A stretch of 64,000 nucleotides of DNA from Haloferax larsenii JCM 13917 (GTDB taxonomy: Archaea > Halobacteriota > Halobacteria > Halobacteriales > Haloferacaceae): positions 194,652 through 258,651 of the forward strand of contig NZ_AOLI01000009.1 of NCBI RefSeq assembly GCF_000336955.1. Reading direction: 5' to 3'. Below the pieces are notes generated by a model. It had not been told where the DNA came from. It saw only the letters and a program-made list of their open reading frames with translations, and made no database searches. Positions 44,206-53,007 of the stretch are shown here, in pieces. Position 1 is the stretch's first letter; each line of letters opens with the position of its first letter. The translations under genes were made by a program, and so were the position numbers.

Positions 44206-44713
44206 CGCCGACTGGCTCGAAGTGTGGACGGTATCCACGTTCAACGTCGTCGCGCTGGGACTCGTGGGCATCATCGCGGGCCATACGACCGGCGCGTTGA
44301 CCGATAGTCTCCCCAACTTCGGGACGCTCCCCGGCGTGGTGACGTTCGCCTACCTGTGGGCGCTCACGTTGGTTGCGACTCGGTGGGCGCTCTCAGACGG
44401 CGGCCTCGACAGAATCCGGGAGGGAGAACTCACGACGCTCGTCGGACGGGGTGCCATCGCAGGTGCCGGAATCGGTGGCGGGTTCCTCCTCGGAGCCATT
44501 CTCGTCGGCTCCGCTGTCGCAGTCGTTCAATTCTTCCTCGACCCGGGGACGACCGGCGGATTGCAGGTACTCCCGTTCCTGCTTATCATCCTCCTCGGCG
44601 TGGGCATCGCCGCCCTCGTCGGCGCGCTCGTTGGCGGCGTGTTCGTCGTTCTCGACGCCGCCTGCTACTGGGTCGCCGGGCGGTTCGTGAGACTGGACGC
44701 GGGAGGAGAATGA
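44198..44713 (+). CDS. multi-pass membrane protein of unknown function
   Basis: A 171-residue protein with four to five hydrophobic, glycine-rich helices (GAGIGGGFLLGAILVGSAVA, LLIILLGVGIAALVGALVGG). The start ATG lies inside the end of the CopD-like gene. No family function recognised; may work with its overlapping neighbour. Confidence 0.65.
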   Translation: MADADWLEVWTVSTFNVVALGLVGIIAGHTTGALTDSLPNFGTLPGVVTFAYLWALTLVATRWALSDGGLDRIREGELTTLVGRGAIAGAGIGGGFLLGAILVGSAVAVVQFFLDPGTTGGLQVLPFLLIILLGVGIAALVGALVGGVFVVLDAACYWVAGRFVRLDAGGE

Positions 44714-44718
44714 AGCAC

Positions 44719-45237
44719 TCAGCTATCGTCGGCCGTGTCAAGCAGCGGTCCGAGTGGGCTCGTCAACCACGACGCGAGACCGGCGAGGACGCCAGTCGAA
44801 ATGCCCGCAAGCAACCCGACAGCGCCGTGAAACGCCCCGTACGCGACGAGACTACTCACGACGAGTCCGGTCGTGAGCGACCGGCGACGGCCCAGCGACT
44901 CGGGATAGCCAGGAAACGAGAGGCGACCGAGCATCAACACCGCGATGGCCGCTGGTGGGAGGAGAAGCATCGGAACGAACGACTCGAGAATTGGGCGCGC
45001 GGAGAGAAGGCCGTCTCCGAAGAAGAGACAGGCACCGACGACGGCCGCGAGCGTCACCCACTGCTGGGGTTCGGTCGAATATCCATTGTCGGCGATGTCG
45101 GAAAGCAATAGGACTGCAACCGCGGTGGAGACACCGGTGAGAAGCCCGGCGAATGGATTGAAATACGGAAACGAGAGTACGACCGGCAACAACCCGGCAA
45201 CGACTGCAGCAACGTAAGTGGTCCGCGTGGAGGGCAT
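44719..45237 (-). CDS. multi-pass membrane protein of unknown function
   Basis: About 172 residues with five hydrophobic helices and a LSFPGYPESLGRRRS cytoplasmic-like loop, starting MPSTRTTYVAAVVAGLLPV. It is convergent with the preceding membrane protein and upstream (same strand) has a short gap of about 80 bases before menD's 3' side. No family recognised. An ATG five codons earlier is an alternative start. Confidence 0.6.
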   Translation of the reverse strand: MPSTRTTYVAAVVAGLLPVVLSFPYFNPFAGLLTGVSTAVAVLLLSDIADNGYSTEPQQWVTLAAVVGACLFFGDGLLSARPILESFVPMLLLPPAAIAVLMLGRLSFPGYPESLGRRRSLTTGLVVSSLVAYGAFHGAVGLLAGISTGVLAGLASWLTSPLGPLLDTADDS

Positions 45238-45316
45238 ACGACTACGATGCAATCCGCGGCTGAAAAGTCAGTCGGTTGATGTGAATGGGGGAGAGGAAAG
45301 AGAGAACGACCGAGAC

Positions 45317-47062
45317 TCAGTCGGACAACTCTTCGACGACCCGCTCGCGCAGGTCGTCGCGCACGCGATGGGAGTCTTCGGCGTCGGTCCGAACCTCGAT
45401 AACGTCAGTTCCGACGCTCGCCACCGACTCGGCGTACGCGTCGCGGAAGTCGTCCATCTCGACCGAGTCGAACGAGAGGTCGTAGAGGTCCTCCGTGGCC
45501 TCGAAGTCGAGGCCGTGGGGCGTCTTGAACTGCTCCGTGAACGGCGGTTCGAACTCCTCGATGGGGAGCATGTGGAAGATGCCGCCGCCGTCGTTGTTCA
45601 CGAGGACGATAGTCGCGTCCACGCCGAGGCGACCGAGCGCGAGCAGGCCGTTCATGTCGTGGTAGTACGCGAGGTCACCGGTCAGGAGCGTCAGGTGGTC
45701 GGTTGTCGCCGACCCGGCACCGAGCGCCGACGAGACGATGCCGTCGATACCGGACGCACCACGGTTCCCGAGGACCGTCCGGGCCTTCGTCGAGGGACGA
45801 GCGAAGCGGTCGAGGTCGCGGACGGGCATCGAGTTCGAGACGAAGACGGTCGATGGCTCGGGTGCGAGGTCGGCCACGTCGGCCGCAACGCGACCCTCGA
45901 ACCCGTCGGTTTCGGTGTCGACAGCGTCCCAGTGTGTCGCTTCGGCGTCGGTCCACAGCTGATTCCACTCCGAATCGGGGCGGTTGCGGACGAGTTGCGA
46001 GAGCCGCCACGCGAGCACCGATGGCTCGGCCTCGACGAGATTGGTTGCGGTGAACTCGGCCTCTCGCCAGCGACCCGCCGGGTCGACGAGATACTGCCGG
46101 GTATCAGTCCGCGCGAGGTACTTTCGGAGCGGTTTCGAGGTGGGTGACGCACCGATTCGAACGACGACTTCGGGGTCTGGCCAGTCGTCGGTGACGCGCT
46201 CGTCGAGATAGGCGTCGTAGCCACCGAGAACCGTCGTTGTTCGGGTGTGGCCCCCGAACCGGAGGCCGGAGAGCGGGTCGGCGACGATGGGGAACCCTGT
46301 CGCGTGTGCGAGCGCGGCGATGGCCTCGGTGTTGAATCCCGGCGAGTCGGCCGGGCCAGCGACGATGAGCCCGCGGTCGGCGGTCAGTTCGTCGGCGAGT
46401 TTTCGGAGGTTGTCCTCCGAGAGTTCGGGGACGCCACCGGTCGTCTTGACGTACGGGTCGTCGTCGCGACCGTCGAGTGCCTCGCGCGACAGCCCGCTCG
46501 GGATGTCGTCTTCGACAGCGGTCGGTTCGAGGGGCTTCCGGAACGGGAAGTTGAGGTGGACCGGGCCGCCGTCGGCGCCAGTCGCCTCAGAGAGCGCGCG
46601 CGCCGCGGTCGTTCGGAGACTTCGGAGTTTGCGCTCGGTCGCCTCCGGTTCCGGCATGTCCTTGTACCAGCGGACGGCGTCGCCGTAGAGCTTCTCTTGG
46701 TCTATCGTCTGGTTCGCACCGCTGTCACGGAGTTCCGGCGGGCGGTCGGCCGTGAGCACGAGCATCGGAACGCGCGATTGCGACGCTTCGATGACGGCGG
46801 GGTGGAAGTTCGCCGCCGCAGTACCGGAGGTACAGACGATGGGCGTCACATCGCCGGTTCGACGGGCGCGTCCGAGCGCGAAGTAGGCGGCTGAGCGCTC
46901 GTCGAGGTGTGAAAACGTCTCGATGTCGTCGTGGCCGTCGAACGCCTCCGTCAACGGGGTCGAGCGACTGCCGGGTGCGATACACACCGCGTCGATGCCG
47001 GTGCGAGCCAATTCGTCGACGAACGTCCGTGCCCAGAGGGCGTTTCGATTCGGTGCTGTCAT
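45317..47062 (-). CDS. menD: SEPHCHC synthase (MenD)
   Basis: A 581-residue thiamine-diphosphate enzyme. The N-terminal PYR domain starts NRNALWARTFVDELARTG and includes CIAPGSRSTPL and HLDERSAAYFALG with the catalytic glutamate; the C-terminal PP domain shows GNRGASGIDGIVS and the metal motif LTGDLAYYHDMNG to NNDGGGIFHMLP. It joins 2-oxoglutarate and isochorismate, the second menaquinone step. Downstream of menF on the same strand, 61 bases apart. Confidence 0.94.
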   Translation of the reverse strand: MTAPNRNALWARTFVDELARTGIDAVCIAPGSRSTPLTEAFDGHDDIETFSHLDERSAAYFALGRARRTGDVTPIVCTSGTAAANFHPAVIEASQSRVPMLVLTADRPPELRDSGANQTIDQEKLYGDAVRWYKDMPEPEATERKLRSLRTTAARALSEATGADGGPVHLNFPFRKPLEPTAVEDDIPSGLSREALDGRDDDPYVKTTGGVPELSEDNLRKLADELTADRGLIVAGPADSPGFNTEAIAALAHATGFPIVADPLSGLRFGGHTRTTTVLGGYDAYLDERVTDDWPDPEVVVRIGASPTSKPLRKYLARTDTRQYLVDPAGRWREAEFTATNLVEAEPSVLAWRLSQLVRNRPDSEWNQLWTDAEATHWDAVDTETDGFEGRVAADVADLAPEPSTVFVSNSMPVRDLDRFARPSTKARTVLGNRGASGIDGIVSSALGAGSATTDHLTLLTGDLAYYHDMNGLLALGRLGVDATIVLVNNDGGGIFHMLPIEEFEPPFTEQFKTPHGLDFEATEDLYDLSFDSVEMDDFRDAYAESVASVGTDVIEVRTDAEDSHRVRDDLRERVVEELSD

Positions 47063-47123
47063 CTCGTCTCGTGTCGATAATCTCGTCTCAGTCGTCGTCT
47101 CACGGAGCGATACAGCGGTCCGG

Positions 47124-48449
47124 CTACGCCTCGCGTTCGAGTTCGTCGAGGATAGGCCGGTACTTCAGTTGCACTTCGTCCCACTCGGCGTCGGGGTCGG
47201 AGTCGGCGACGAGGCCGACACCGGCGAAGAGCGTCGCCAGCGAGTCGTCGACGACCGCCGAGCGAATCGCCACGGCGAAGCTCCCGTCGCCGTCGGCGTC
47301 GAACCACCCGACAGGAGCCGCGTACCAGCCGCGGTCGAAGGGTTCGGTCTCGCGGATGACTCCGAGCGCGTCGGCCGGTGGCAACCCGCCGACTGCAGGC
47401 GTCGGGTGGAGCGCGTCGACGAGCGACAAGACGTGCTCGTCACGTTCGAGGGTCGCGTCGATAGGCGTCCAGAGATGCTGGACGGTCGCGAGTTTGCGAA
47501 TGCCGCGCTCGCCGACGCGAACCTCGGCCGAAAGCGGGTCGAGTTGTTCGCGAATCGTCTCGGCGACGAGTTCGTGTTCGTGATTGTCCTTCTCGCTCGC
47601 GAGGAGTTCGTTCGCCAGCCACGCGTCTTCGTCGTCGGTGTCGCCGCGACCCGTCGTCCCGGCGAGCGCGCCAGTCTCGATGTCGCGCCCGCGAAGCGAG
47701 ACGAGTCGCTCGGGGGTCGCGCCGAGGAAACTGGCTCCCGTCGCGGGTTCGACGAGGAAGCGATGACACTCGGGATACGTCTCGCCGAGGCGAGCCAACA
47801 GGTCCGGCACCGACGCCGGGCGGCCGAGTTCCACGTCGAGCGCCTGCGCGAGGACGACCTTTCGAAGGTCGCCAGCGCGAATGCGCGACACGGCGGCGTC
47901 GACGCTCTCGCGCCACGCGTCGAGTGACGTCGTTCGGTGTCGACCGACCACGCCGGGTGGTCCGTCGGGGTCGACAGCAGAGAGCGCGTCGAGGTCTGCC
48001 CGGACCTCGTCGAGGCGGGCTTCGACCGCACCGGCGTCGGCACCGGCGTCAGTGACCGTCAGCCACACTTCGTCGTCGTCGAAGACGAGTTGGACTTCGG
48101 GGACGACGAAGCGCGCCGCCGGGAAGTCGGCCCACGGGTCGCGGCCGGTCGCCGCCTCGTGAAAGGCGAGACCGCCAAAGAAGCGCGGGCGGGCGACGTC
48201 GGGTGCGTCGACGTCGGCACCGTCGAGGAGTTCGGTCGCCCGCTCGCGGACGCACGAAAGACGGTCCGGGCCGTCCGCCTCGACGGTGACGGCTGCACCC
48301 CCGCCGACGACTGTCGGTTCGTCGGGAGCGGTCCACAACGTCCGCGGGCGAGAGACCGCCGTGAGGGCCGCCCTGACCGACGGCACAGACAGTCGAGCCG
48401 ACCTGCTGACGAGGGATGTAGCCACCTCGTCGGTCCGCAACGGTTCCAT
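47124..48449 (-). CDS. menF: isochorismate synthase
   Basis: A 441-residue chorismate-utilising enzyme. The C-terminal catalytic domain contains GDLRKVVLAQ, FLGATPERLVSLRG, ALAGTTGRGDTDDED and a KDNHEHELVAETIREQL segment, then HPTPAVGGLP and WYAAPVGWFDADGDG. It converts chorismate to isochorismate to begin menaquinone synthesis. The ATG of MEPLRTDEVA is chosen because the upstream in-frame stretch is not coding-like. Confidence 0.92.
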   Translation of the reverse strand: MEPLRTDEVATSLVSRSARLSVPSVRAALTAVSRPRTLWTAPDEPTVVGGGAAVTVEADGPDRLSCVRERATELLDGADVDAPDVARPRFFGGLAFHEAATGRDPWADFPAARFVVPEVQLVFDDDEVWLTVTDAGADAGAVEARLDEVRADLDALSAVDPDGPPGVVGRHRTTSLDAWRESVDAAVSRIRAGDLRKVVLAQALDVELGRPASVPDLLARLGETYPECHRFLVEPATGASFLGATPERLVSLRGRDIETGALAGTTGRGDTDDEDAWLANELLASEKDNHEHELVAETIREQLDPLSAEVRVGERGIRKLATVQHLWTPIDATLERDEHVLSLVDALHPTPAVGGLPPADALGVIRETEPFDRGWYAAPVGWFDADGDGSFAVAIRSAVVDDSLATLFAGVGLVADSDPDAEWDEVQLKYRPILDELEREA

Positions 48450-48735
48450 CGAACGAGGCTCAGGACCGGGGACGCTTGAAACTCTCCCTTCTGTTCCAAT
48501 ATTTGACCGACCCGTGAACAGACACGTGCAATGGCCGACAGAATCGAGCGTCGATACGTATGACAGTCGCACTCGATGGCTCTCGTGCACCAGAAGTGTA
48601 GAGAGTTAACATACTGCACACCGATAGTCTAGACGACGTTCGTTTCGGAGAAGAGACGGAAGCGAGAGTGGTTGGAGCGGGAGGGTGATTGCGAAGGGAG
48701 TAGCTGGGACGAACGTCACGAAGGAGGGGGAGCTA

Positions 48736-49167
48736 ATGGCAGCAACAGAGGAGACCAACAAGGAGCTAGTCCGGCAGTCGAACGACGAGATTTGGGGAGA
48801 AGGGAATCTCGATGTCATCGACGGATACGTTTCCGACGACTACGTCGAGCACAACGCCGCATCACCCCAGCCGATTCACGGGCCGGAGGGGTACAAAGAG
48901 AACGTCGAGATGGTTCGGTCGGCGTTCCCGGATTTGGACGTGACCACAGAGGACCTGATTTCGGAGGGTGACAAAGTGGTGACGCGCTACACGCTCAGAG
49001 GGACACACGAAGGTGAACTGATGGGCATCGAACCGACCGGGAAGACCATCGAGGTCCAAGGAATCAGCATCGGGAGGTTCGAGGATGGAACGGTCGTCGA
49101 GGGCTGGTCAGTTATCGACATGATGAGCATGATGCAGCAGCTCGGCGTCGTCGAAGCACCCCAATAG
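48736..49167 (+). CDS. SnoaL-like ester cyclase family protein
   Basis: A 143-residue alpha+beta-barrel protein (NTF2-like). The pattern YVSDDYVEHNA, HGPEGYKENVEMVRSAFPDL and RYTLRGTHEGELMGIEPTGK fits SnoaL/ester cyclase-like proteins, which act on polyketides or as detoxifying enzymes; the role here is unknown. A strong GGAGG Shine-Dalgarno-like site lies about 8 bases before this ATG, deciding the start against an earlier one 17 codons upstream. Confidence 0.82.
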   Translation: MAATEETNKELVRQSNDEIWGEGNLDVIDGYVSDDYVEHNAASPQPIHGPEGYKENVEMVRSAFPDLDVTTEDLISEGDKVVTRYTLRGTHEGELMGIEPTGKTIEVQGISIGRFEDGTVVEGWSVIDMMSMMQQLGVVEAPQ

Positions 49168-49213
49168 TGGGTCGGCGACGACCTACTTTTTCCAACGGAG
49201 AAGAACTCGGGCG

Positions 49214-49807
49214 TTAGCTATACCGCTCTTCGTTCCATGGATTCGCCGTGTTCGAATAGCCGCGTTTCTCCCAGTAGCCGCGTTCGGGTTCCGTGAGGAA
49301 CTCGACGCCCGTCACCCACTTCGCGCCCTTGTAGGCGTACTTGTGCGGTGTGACGACGCGGAGCGGGCCGCCGTGGTCCGCGGGCAGGTCGTCGCCGTCG
49401 TACCCCCAGACGAACATTACTTCGTCGCGCATGCACTCGTCGAGCGGGAGGTTGGTCGTGTAGCCGTCGAGCGCGTGGAACATGACGTGGACCGCGTCGC
49501 CTACGACGCCCGCTTCCTCGGCGAGCGTCGGGAACGTGACGCCCTCGAACTCGCAGTCGAACTTACTCCAGCCAGTGACGCAGTGGAAGTCCTGTACCTG
49601 CGTCTCGGAGGGAAGCGACTGGAACTCCTCGAACGAGAGGTCGAGTTCGGTCTCGACCGCGCCCCAGACCTCGAACGACCACGTCTCGGGGTCCCACGAC
49701 GGCGTGCCGCTCTTCGAGAGGACCGGGAACCGCTGTGTCTCGCGCTGTCCCGGCGGCAGGCGGTCTCCATCGAACTCTTCGTGGAGGTGCGTGACGTTCT
49801 TGCTCAT
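49214..49807 (-). CDS. soluble sulfite-oxidase-like molybdopterin oxidoreductase
   Basis: A 197-residue single Moco-binding domain. The molybdenum-ligand cysteine should be that in QDFHCVTGWSKFDCEF; the DHGGPLRVVTPHKYAYKGAKW segment matches YedY/MsrP-like proteins. No signal peptide or heme/dimerisation domain is present, so it is a cytoplasmic minimal form, unlike the membrane-bound enzyme at the left of the window. Substrate unknown. The ATG of MSKNVTHLH is chosen. Confidence 0.85.
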   Translation of the reverse strand: MSKNVTHLHEEFDGDRLPPGQRETQRFPVLSKSGTPSWDPETWSFEVWGAVETELDLSFEEFQSLPSETQVQDFHCVTGWSKFDCEFEGVTFPTLAEEAGVVGDAVHVMFHALDGYTTNLPLDECMRDEVMFVWGYDGDDLPADHGGPLRVVTPHKYAYKGAKWVTGVEFLTEPERGYWEKRGYSNTANPWNEERYS

Positions 49808-49924
49808 GGTCGCATCTTCGACCCGACGCACCTATCTGTACCGACTCGGAGAGCGCGGTCGGTTCGGTGTTCGAAAACGAACGTCCACCGATGGTAAAAA
49901 GAAACATACCAATCCGTAACCAAC

Positions 49925-49965
49925 AATTCGAGAATCCGAATTGTCCCCCCGGCAGACTTAAATAC
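49925..49965 (+). promoter_or_regulatory. inverted repeat and TATA element upstream of an RHH gene
   Basis: AATTCG-AGAATC-CGAATT (49925-49942) is a perfect 6-base-arm inverted repeat, and 13 bases later ACTTAAATAC (49956-49965) is a TATA box about 30 bases before the ATG at 49993. The layout suits autoregulation by the encoded ribbon-helix-helix protein; this is inferred. Confidence 0.45.
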
Positions 49966-49992
49966 GGCCCTTTCAAACCGTCGGACGTTCAG

Positions 49993-50205
49993 ATGCCGAA
50001 AGTAGAGATAACCGTTCCGGAACACCTGGAGATGCAAATCGTGCAGCTCGTCGAACAGGGGGAGTTCGTCAACCGCGACGAGGCAATCGAGGACCTCCTG
50101 TCGACCGGAATTCGTGCGTACAAGACCAGCGGCCCGATGTCGGACGACGACCGGGCCTACGAAGACGACGGGATGATGGGTCACGAAGACGAGTACGTCT
50201 TCTGA
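49993..50205 (+). CDS. ribbon-helix-helix (CopG-like) protein
   Basis: A 70-residue protein. The N-terminal strand-helix-helix (MPKVEITVPEHLEMQIVQLV, then FVNRDEAIEDLLSTGI) fits the RHH fold of dimeric DNA-binding regulators; the C-terminus is an acidic, methionine-rich tail (DEYVF). Likely a transcription regulator, perhaps of its own promoter. The longer upstream in-frame start lies before the TATA box and is rejected. Confidence 0.75.
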   Translation: MPKVEITVPEHLEMQIVQLVEQGEFVNRDEAIEDLLSTGIRAYKTSGPMSDDDRAYEDDGMMGHEDEYVF

Positions 50206-50230
50206 GCCGAATGACAGCCCGCCCCAATAA

Positions 50231-50240
50231 CTCTTAAACC
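50231..50240 (+). promoter_or_regulatory. TATA element of the UPF0058 gene
   Basis: CTCTTAAACC lies 24-33 bases before the ATG, pointing to a leaderless or nearly leaderless transcript independent of the RHH gene. Confidence 0.5.
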
Positions 50241-50263
50241 ACCGTCGAACCTAAGCAACCCTC

Positions 50264-50542
50264 ATGCACAAGGACGAACTGCTCGAGCTCCACGAACAGA
50301 TGGTTATCATCAAAGACCACTTCAAATCCCGCAATCACGTCGACGACACGCTGTTCGACCCGTACGACGAACTCGGCGTCGAGCCGTCCCACGTCCACAA
50401 ATCGAAGAGCGAACACAAACACGCCGTCTTCGTCCTCGGGAACGCCCTCGCCACCGCGATGAGCGAAGACGAGTTCTCCAGTGCCGGCCGCGTCGGAAAG
50501 CGTATGGAAGAACTCGCAGACGACGCCGAAGGTAAGATCTGA
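50264..50542 (+). CDS. UPF0058 family protein
   Basis: A 92-residue acidic protein matching the archaeal UPF0058 pattern: MHKDELLELHEQMVIIKDHF at the N-terminus, VEPSHVHKSKSEHKHAVFVL in the middle with several histidines, and an acidic C-terminal helix. Conserved across euryarchaea; function unknown. It has its own TATA box. Confidence 0.85.
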   Translation: MHKDELLELHEQMVIIKDHFKSRNHVDDTLFDPYDELGVEPSHVHKSKSEHKHAVFVLGNALATAMSEDEFSSAGRVGKRMEELADDAEGKI

Positions 50543-50700
50543 ACGGGTCCCCCCGCTCGCAGCACTGCCCGCCGCCGGCATCAGTCACACCAGAACCGAC
50601 TGCCGGAGCTCACTTTCGTCCACTTCGTGCTTCGCGATAGCACGCGACACGATTTTCCCACTGGTTTCTTAACCTCTCGTTTGCTGGTGACTGGTAGCAA

Positions 50701-52356
50701 ATGCTCGACATCCCCGGTTGGGTGCCGCTCCACCGGCTTGCGGTCGTCTTCGCACTTCTCGTTGCTATCGGAGCGCTCGCTCTCGTCGACCGGCCCAACC
50801 GTCTCACAGCAACGCTTCGCCGACGCTTCCTCTTCGGGGTTCCGTGGGGCACGCTCGTCACCATCGGTGGCGTCCTGGCAGTGTATCTCTTCTTGCAGGA
50901 CGGCTGGTCGTCGTGGTATCGACCAATCGTCATTCCGTTCCGGGCGTGGTCGTACTTCTACCCACTCGGGATGCTCAGCGCACCGTTTTCACATTCGAGC
51001 GCCGGACACCTCGTCGGTAACCTGATTGGAACGCTGACGCTGGCTCCTGTCGCAGAGTATGCGCTCGGACACTACCCGAGGCGACGTGGGTCGACCTCGT
51101 TCGGGTCGTATCGCACCAACCCCTACGTTCGCGCCTTCCTCCTCTTCCCTGCGGGCGTGTTCGTCGTCGGACTCCTGACCTCGGTGTTCGCGCTCGGTCC
51201 CGTCATCGGATTCTCCGGCGTCGTCTTCGCGTTCGGCGGGTTCGCACTCGTCACGCGACCCATCACGACCATCCTCGCACTGTTCTCGGGTCGCGTCGTC
51301 CGTCTGTTCTACGACGCGATGCTCTCGCCGGAAGTAACCGCCACGGCCCGCCCCGTGTTCTCGACGCCGTGGTGGGCACAAATCGCCCTGCAGGGGCACG
51401 CGATTGGGCTTCTGTTCGGCGTCATGCTCGGCATCTGGGTCCTGCACCGTCGCGACGGCCCCCAACCGACGGCGATGCGAAGTTTCGCCGCGGTCCTCTT
51501 GTTTGCGGTCCAGGAGTCGATGTGGGCCGTCTACTGGTTCCGCGGGTCCGAGACGTTCGTCCTCTTCCGTGCCGTCGGCTTGGCCCTCGTCATCATGTTG
51601 GCGATACTCGTCGCACTCACCGTCGCCTCCTCTAACCGGCCGATTCGAGCGAACGCACCGACCGGGTCGGTCGGGTCCGCACACCGGTGGCAGGTCGGGA
51701 TTGCCGTACTCCTCCTCGCCACGTCGGCACTCACGGGACCGGCGATTCCAGCCAACATGTTCACGGCCGCGTCCGACGACCTGCCCGGCGAAAGCGTCGA
51801 CGTGAGAGATTACGAAATCACCTACGTCGAGGACGTTCCGAACGGACTGACCGCCGCGTTCGACATCGAACTCTTCGGAGAGTCGACGACGACCAACACG
51901 TCCGGCGTCGTCGTCAAGAGCGAACAGCGTGGTATCTGGACGACGGCAGTCTCGAAAAACCGACTCGCGTTCGACGGTCGGTCGGTCGTCAGACTCGGCG
52001 GCGTCGGCTGGCGCGACGAGGCCGTCGCCGCCCGCGATGGCTACGTCGTCATGGGCACGGGAACGTCCGCGTATCGCGTCTTCCTCGCGACAGAAAACGA
52101 GACCGTCCTCGCCCACAAGACCGGACCCGTACAGGCTGAACCCGTCGTCGCCGGACGCAACATCTCTGTCGTCCCGACGGACGCGGGCTACGACCTCCGA
52201 GTTTCGTCAGACCGGGGGACCGTCCGCGGACCGATGCCCACAGCGAACGTCAGCACGACCCTCGACGACATCCGATTCGTCAGACACGAGCAGTTCGTCT
52301 TCGCCGAGCATCGAGGGACGCGCGTTCGAGTCGCGCGGGAAGAGACGTATAATTAA
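50701..52356 (+). CDS. rhomboid family intramembrane serine protease with C-terminal domain
   Basis: A 551-residue protein. Residues 1-350 are membrane-embedded and carry rhomboid signatures: HSSAGHLVGN (H98 to N107), the catalytic serine in GFSG (S172) and the histidine in GHAIGLLFG (H233). A hydrophobic segment near 340-355 leads into a ~190-residue beta-rich C-terminal domain, likely extracellular. Rhomboids cleave membrane-anchored proteins within the bilayer; this partner domain may select substrates. Followed convergently by the METTL5-like gene. Confidence 0.8.
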   Translation: MLDIPGWVPLHRLAVVFALLVAIGALALVDRPNRLTATLRRRFLFGVPWGTLVTIGGVLAVYLFLQDGWSSWYRPIVIPFRAWSYFYPLGMLSAPFSHSSAGHLVGNLIGTLTLAPVAEYALGHYPRRRGSTSFGSYRTNPYVRAFLLFPAGVFVVGLLTSVFALGPVIGFSGVVFAFGGFALVTRPITTILALFSGRVVRLFYDAMLSPEVTATARPVFSTPWWAQIALQGHAIGLLFGVMLGIWVLHRRDGPQPTAMRSFAAVLLFAVQESMWAVYWFRGSETFVLFRAVGLALVIMLAILVALTVASSNRPIRANAPTGSVGSAHRWQVGIAVLLLATSALTGPAIPANMFTAASDDLPGESVDVRDYEITYVEDVPNGLTAAFDIELFGESTTTNTSGVVVKSEQRGIWTTAVSKNRLAFDGRSVVRLGGVGWRDEAVAARDGYVVMGTGTSAYRVFLATENETVLAHKTGPVQAEPVVAGRNISVVPTDAGYDLRVSSDRGTVRGPMPTANVSTTLDDIRFVRHEQFVFAEHRGTRVRVAREETYN

Positions 52357-52380
52357 AGAGCGCCCCGCCGGACGACCGCG

Positions 52381-53007
52381 TCACCACTCGATTCTGAACA
52401 CTTCGGCGTCGAGTTCCCGTCGCTCGTCTTCGTGGAAGTCGAACTGGTGGTCGAGGTCGAAGGTCGCCCGGAAGGCGTCGGTTACCTCGGCACTGGCGTC
52501 CTCGGCGAACGCCTCGATGAACTCCTTGCTGCCCTCGTTGTGGACGGAGTAGGAGACGTCGGCGAGCGACGCGATGGTTTCGAGGAACGCGCGGTCTGCG
52601 TGCGCGTTCTCGTTTTGCGCACCGAACGGTGGATTCATCAGGACTGTCACCGGTTCGTGCTCGGAGAGACACAGCGGGAGTCTCGTCGCATCGCCGCGGA
52701 CCCAGTGAACGGGGGCGCTTGCGCCGACGCGACGGGCGTTGTCCACGGCGGTTTCGAGCGCGTCCGCGTCGAGTTCGACGCCGAAGACGCGCGCAGGAGA
52801 CCGGAGGGCGGCACCGAGAGCGAGCATTCCTGTCCCGGTCCCGAGGTCGACGACCGTTTTCCCGTCGACGTCACCGCGGAGGTCGGCGAGGTGGACGAGG
52901 TGCGCCGCGAGGTCCGGCGGCGTGGGGTACTGTTCGAGGGCGACTTTCGGGTTTTCGAAGCCAGCGACTACCGCCAGTTGCGCCTCTAACGCGGCCTTGG
53001 TTGCCAT
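52381..53007 (-). CDS. METTL5-like rRNA N6-adenine methyltransferase
   Basis: A 208-residue class I methyltransferase with an N-terminal LEQYPTPPDLAAHLV segment, SAM site VVDLGTGTGML and the amino-methyltransferase motif NPPFG at 125-129. This combination matches the METTL5 family, which makes N6-methyladenosine in small-subunit rRNA in eukaryotes and archaea. It overlaps by one base (TGATG) with the upstream gene, so the pair is co-translated. Confidence 0.82.
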   Translation of the reverse strand: MATKAALEAQLAVVAGFENPKVALEQYPTPPDLAAHLVHLADLRGDVDGKTVVDLGTGTGMLALGAALRSPARVFGVELDADALETAVDNARRVGASAPVHWVRGDATRLPLCLSEHEPVTVLMNPPFGAQNENAHADRAFLETIASLADVSYSVHNEGSKEFIEAFAEDASAEVTDAFRATFDLDHQFDFHEDERRELDAEVFRIEW

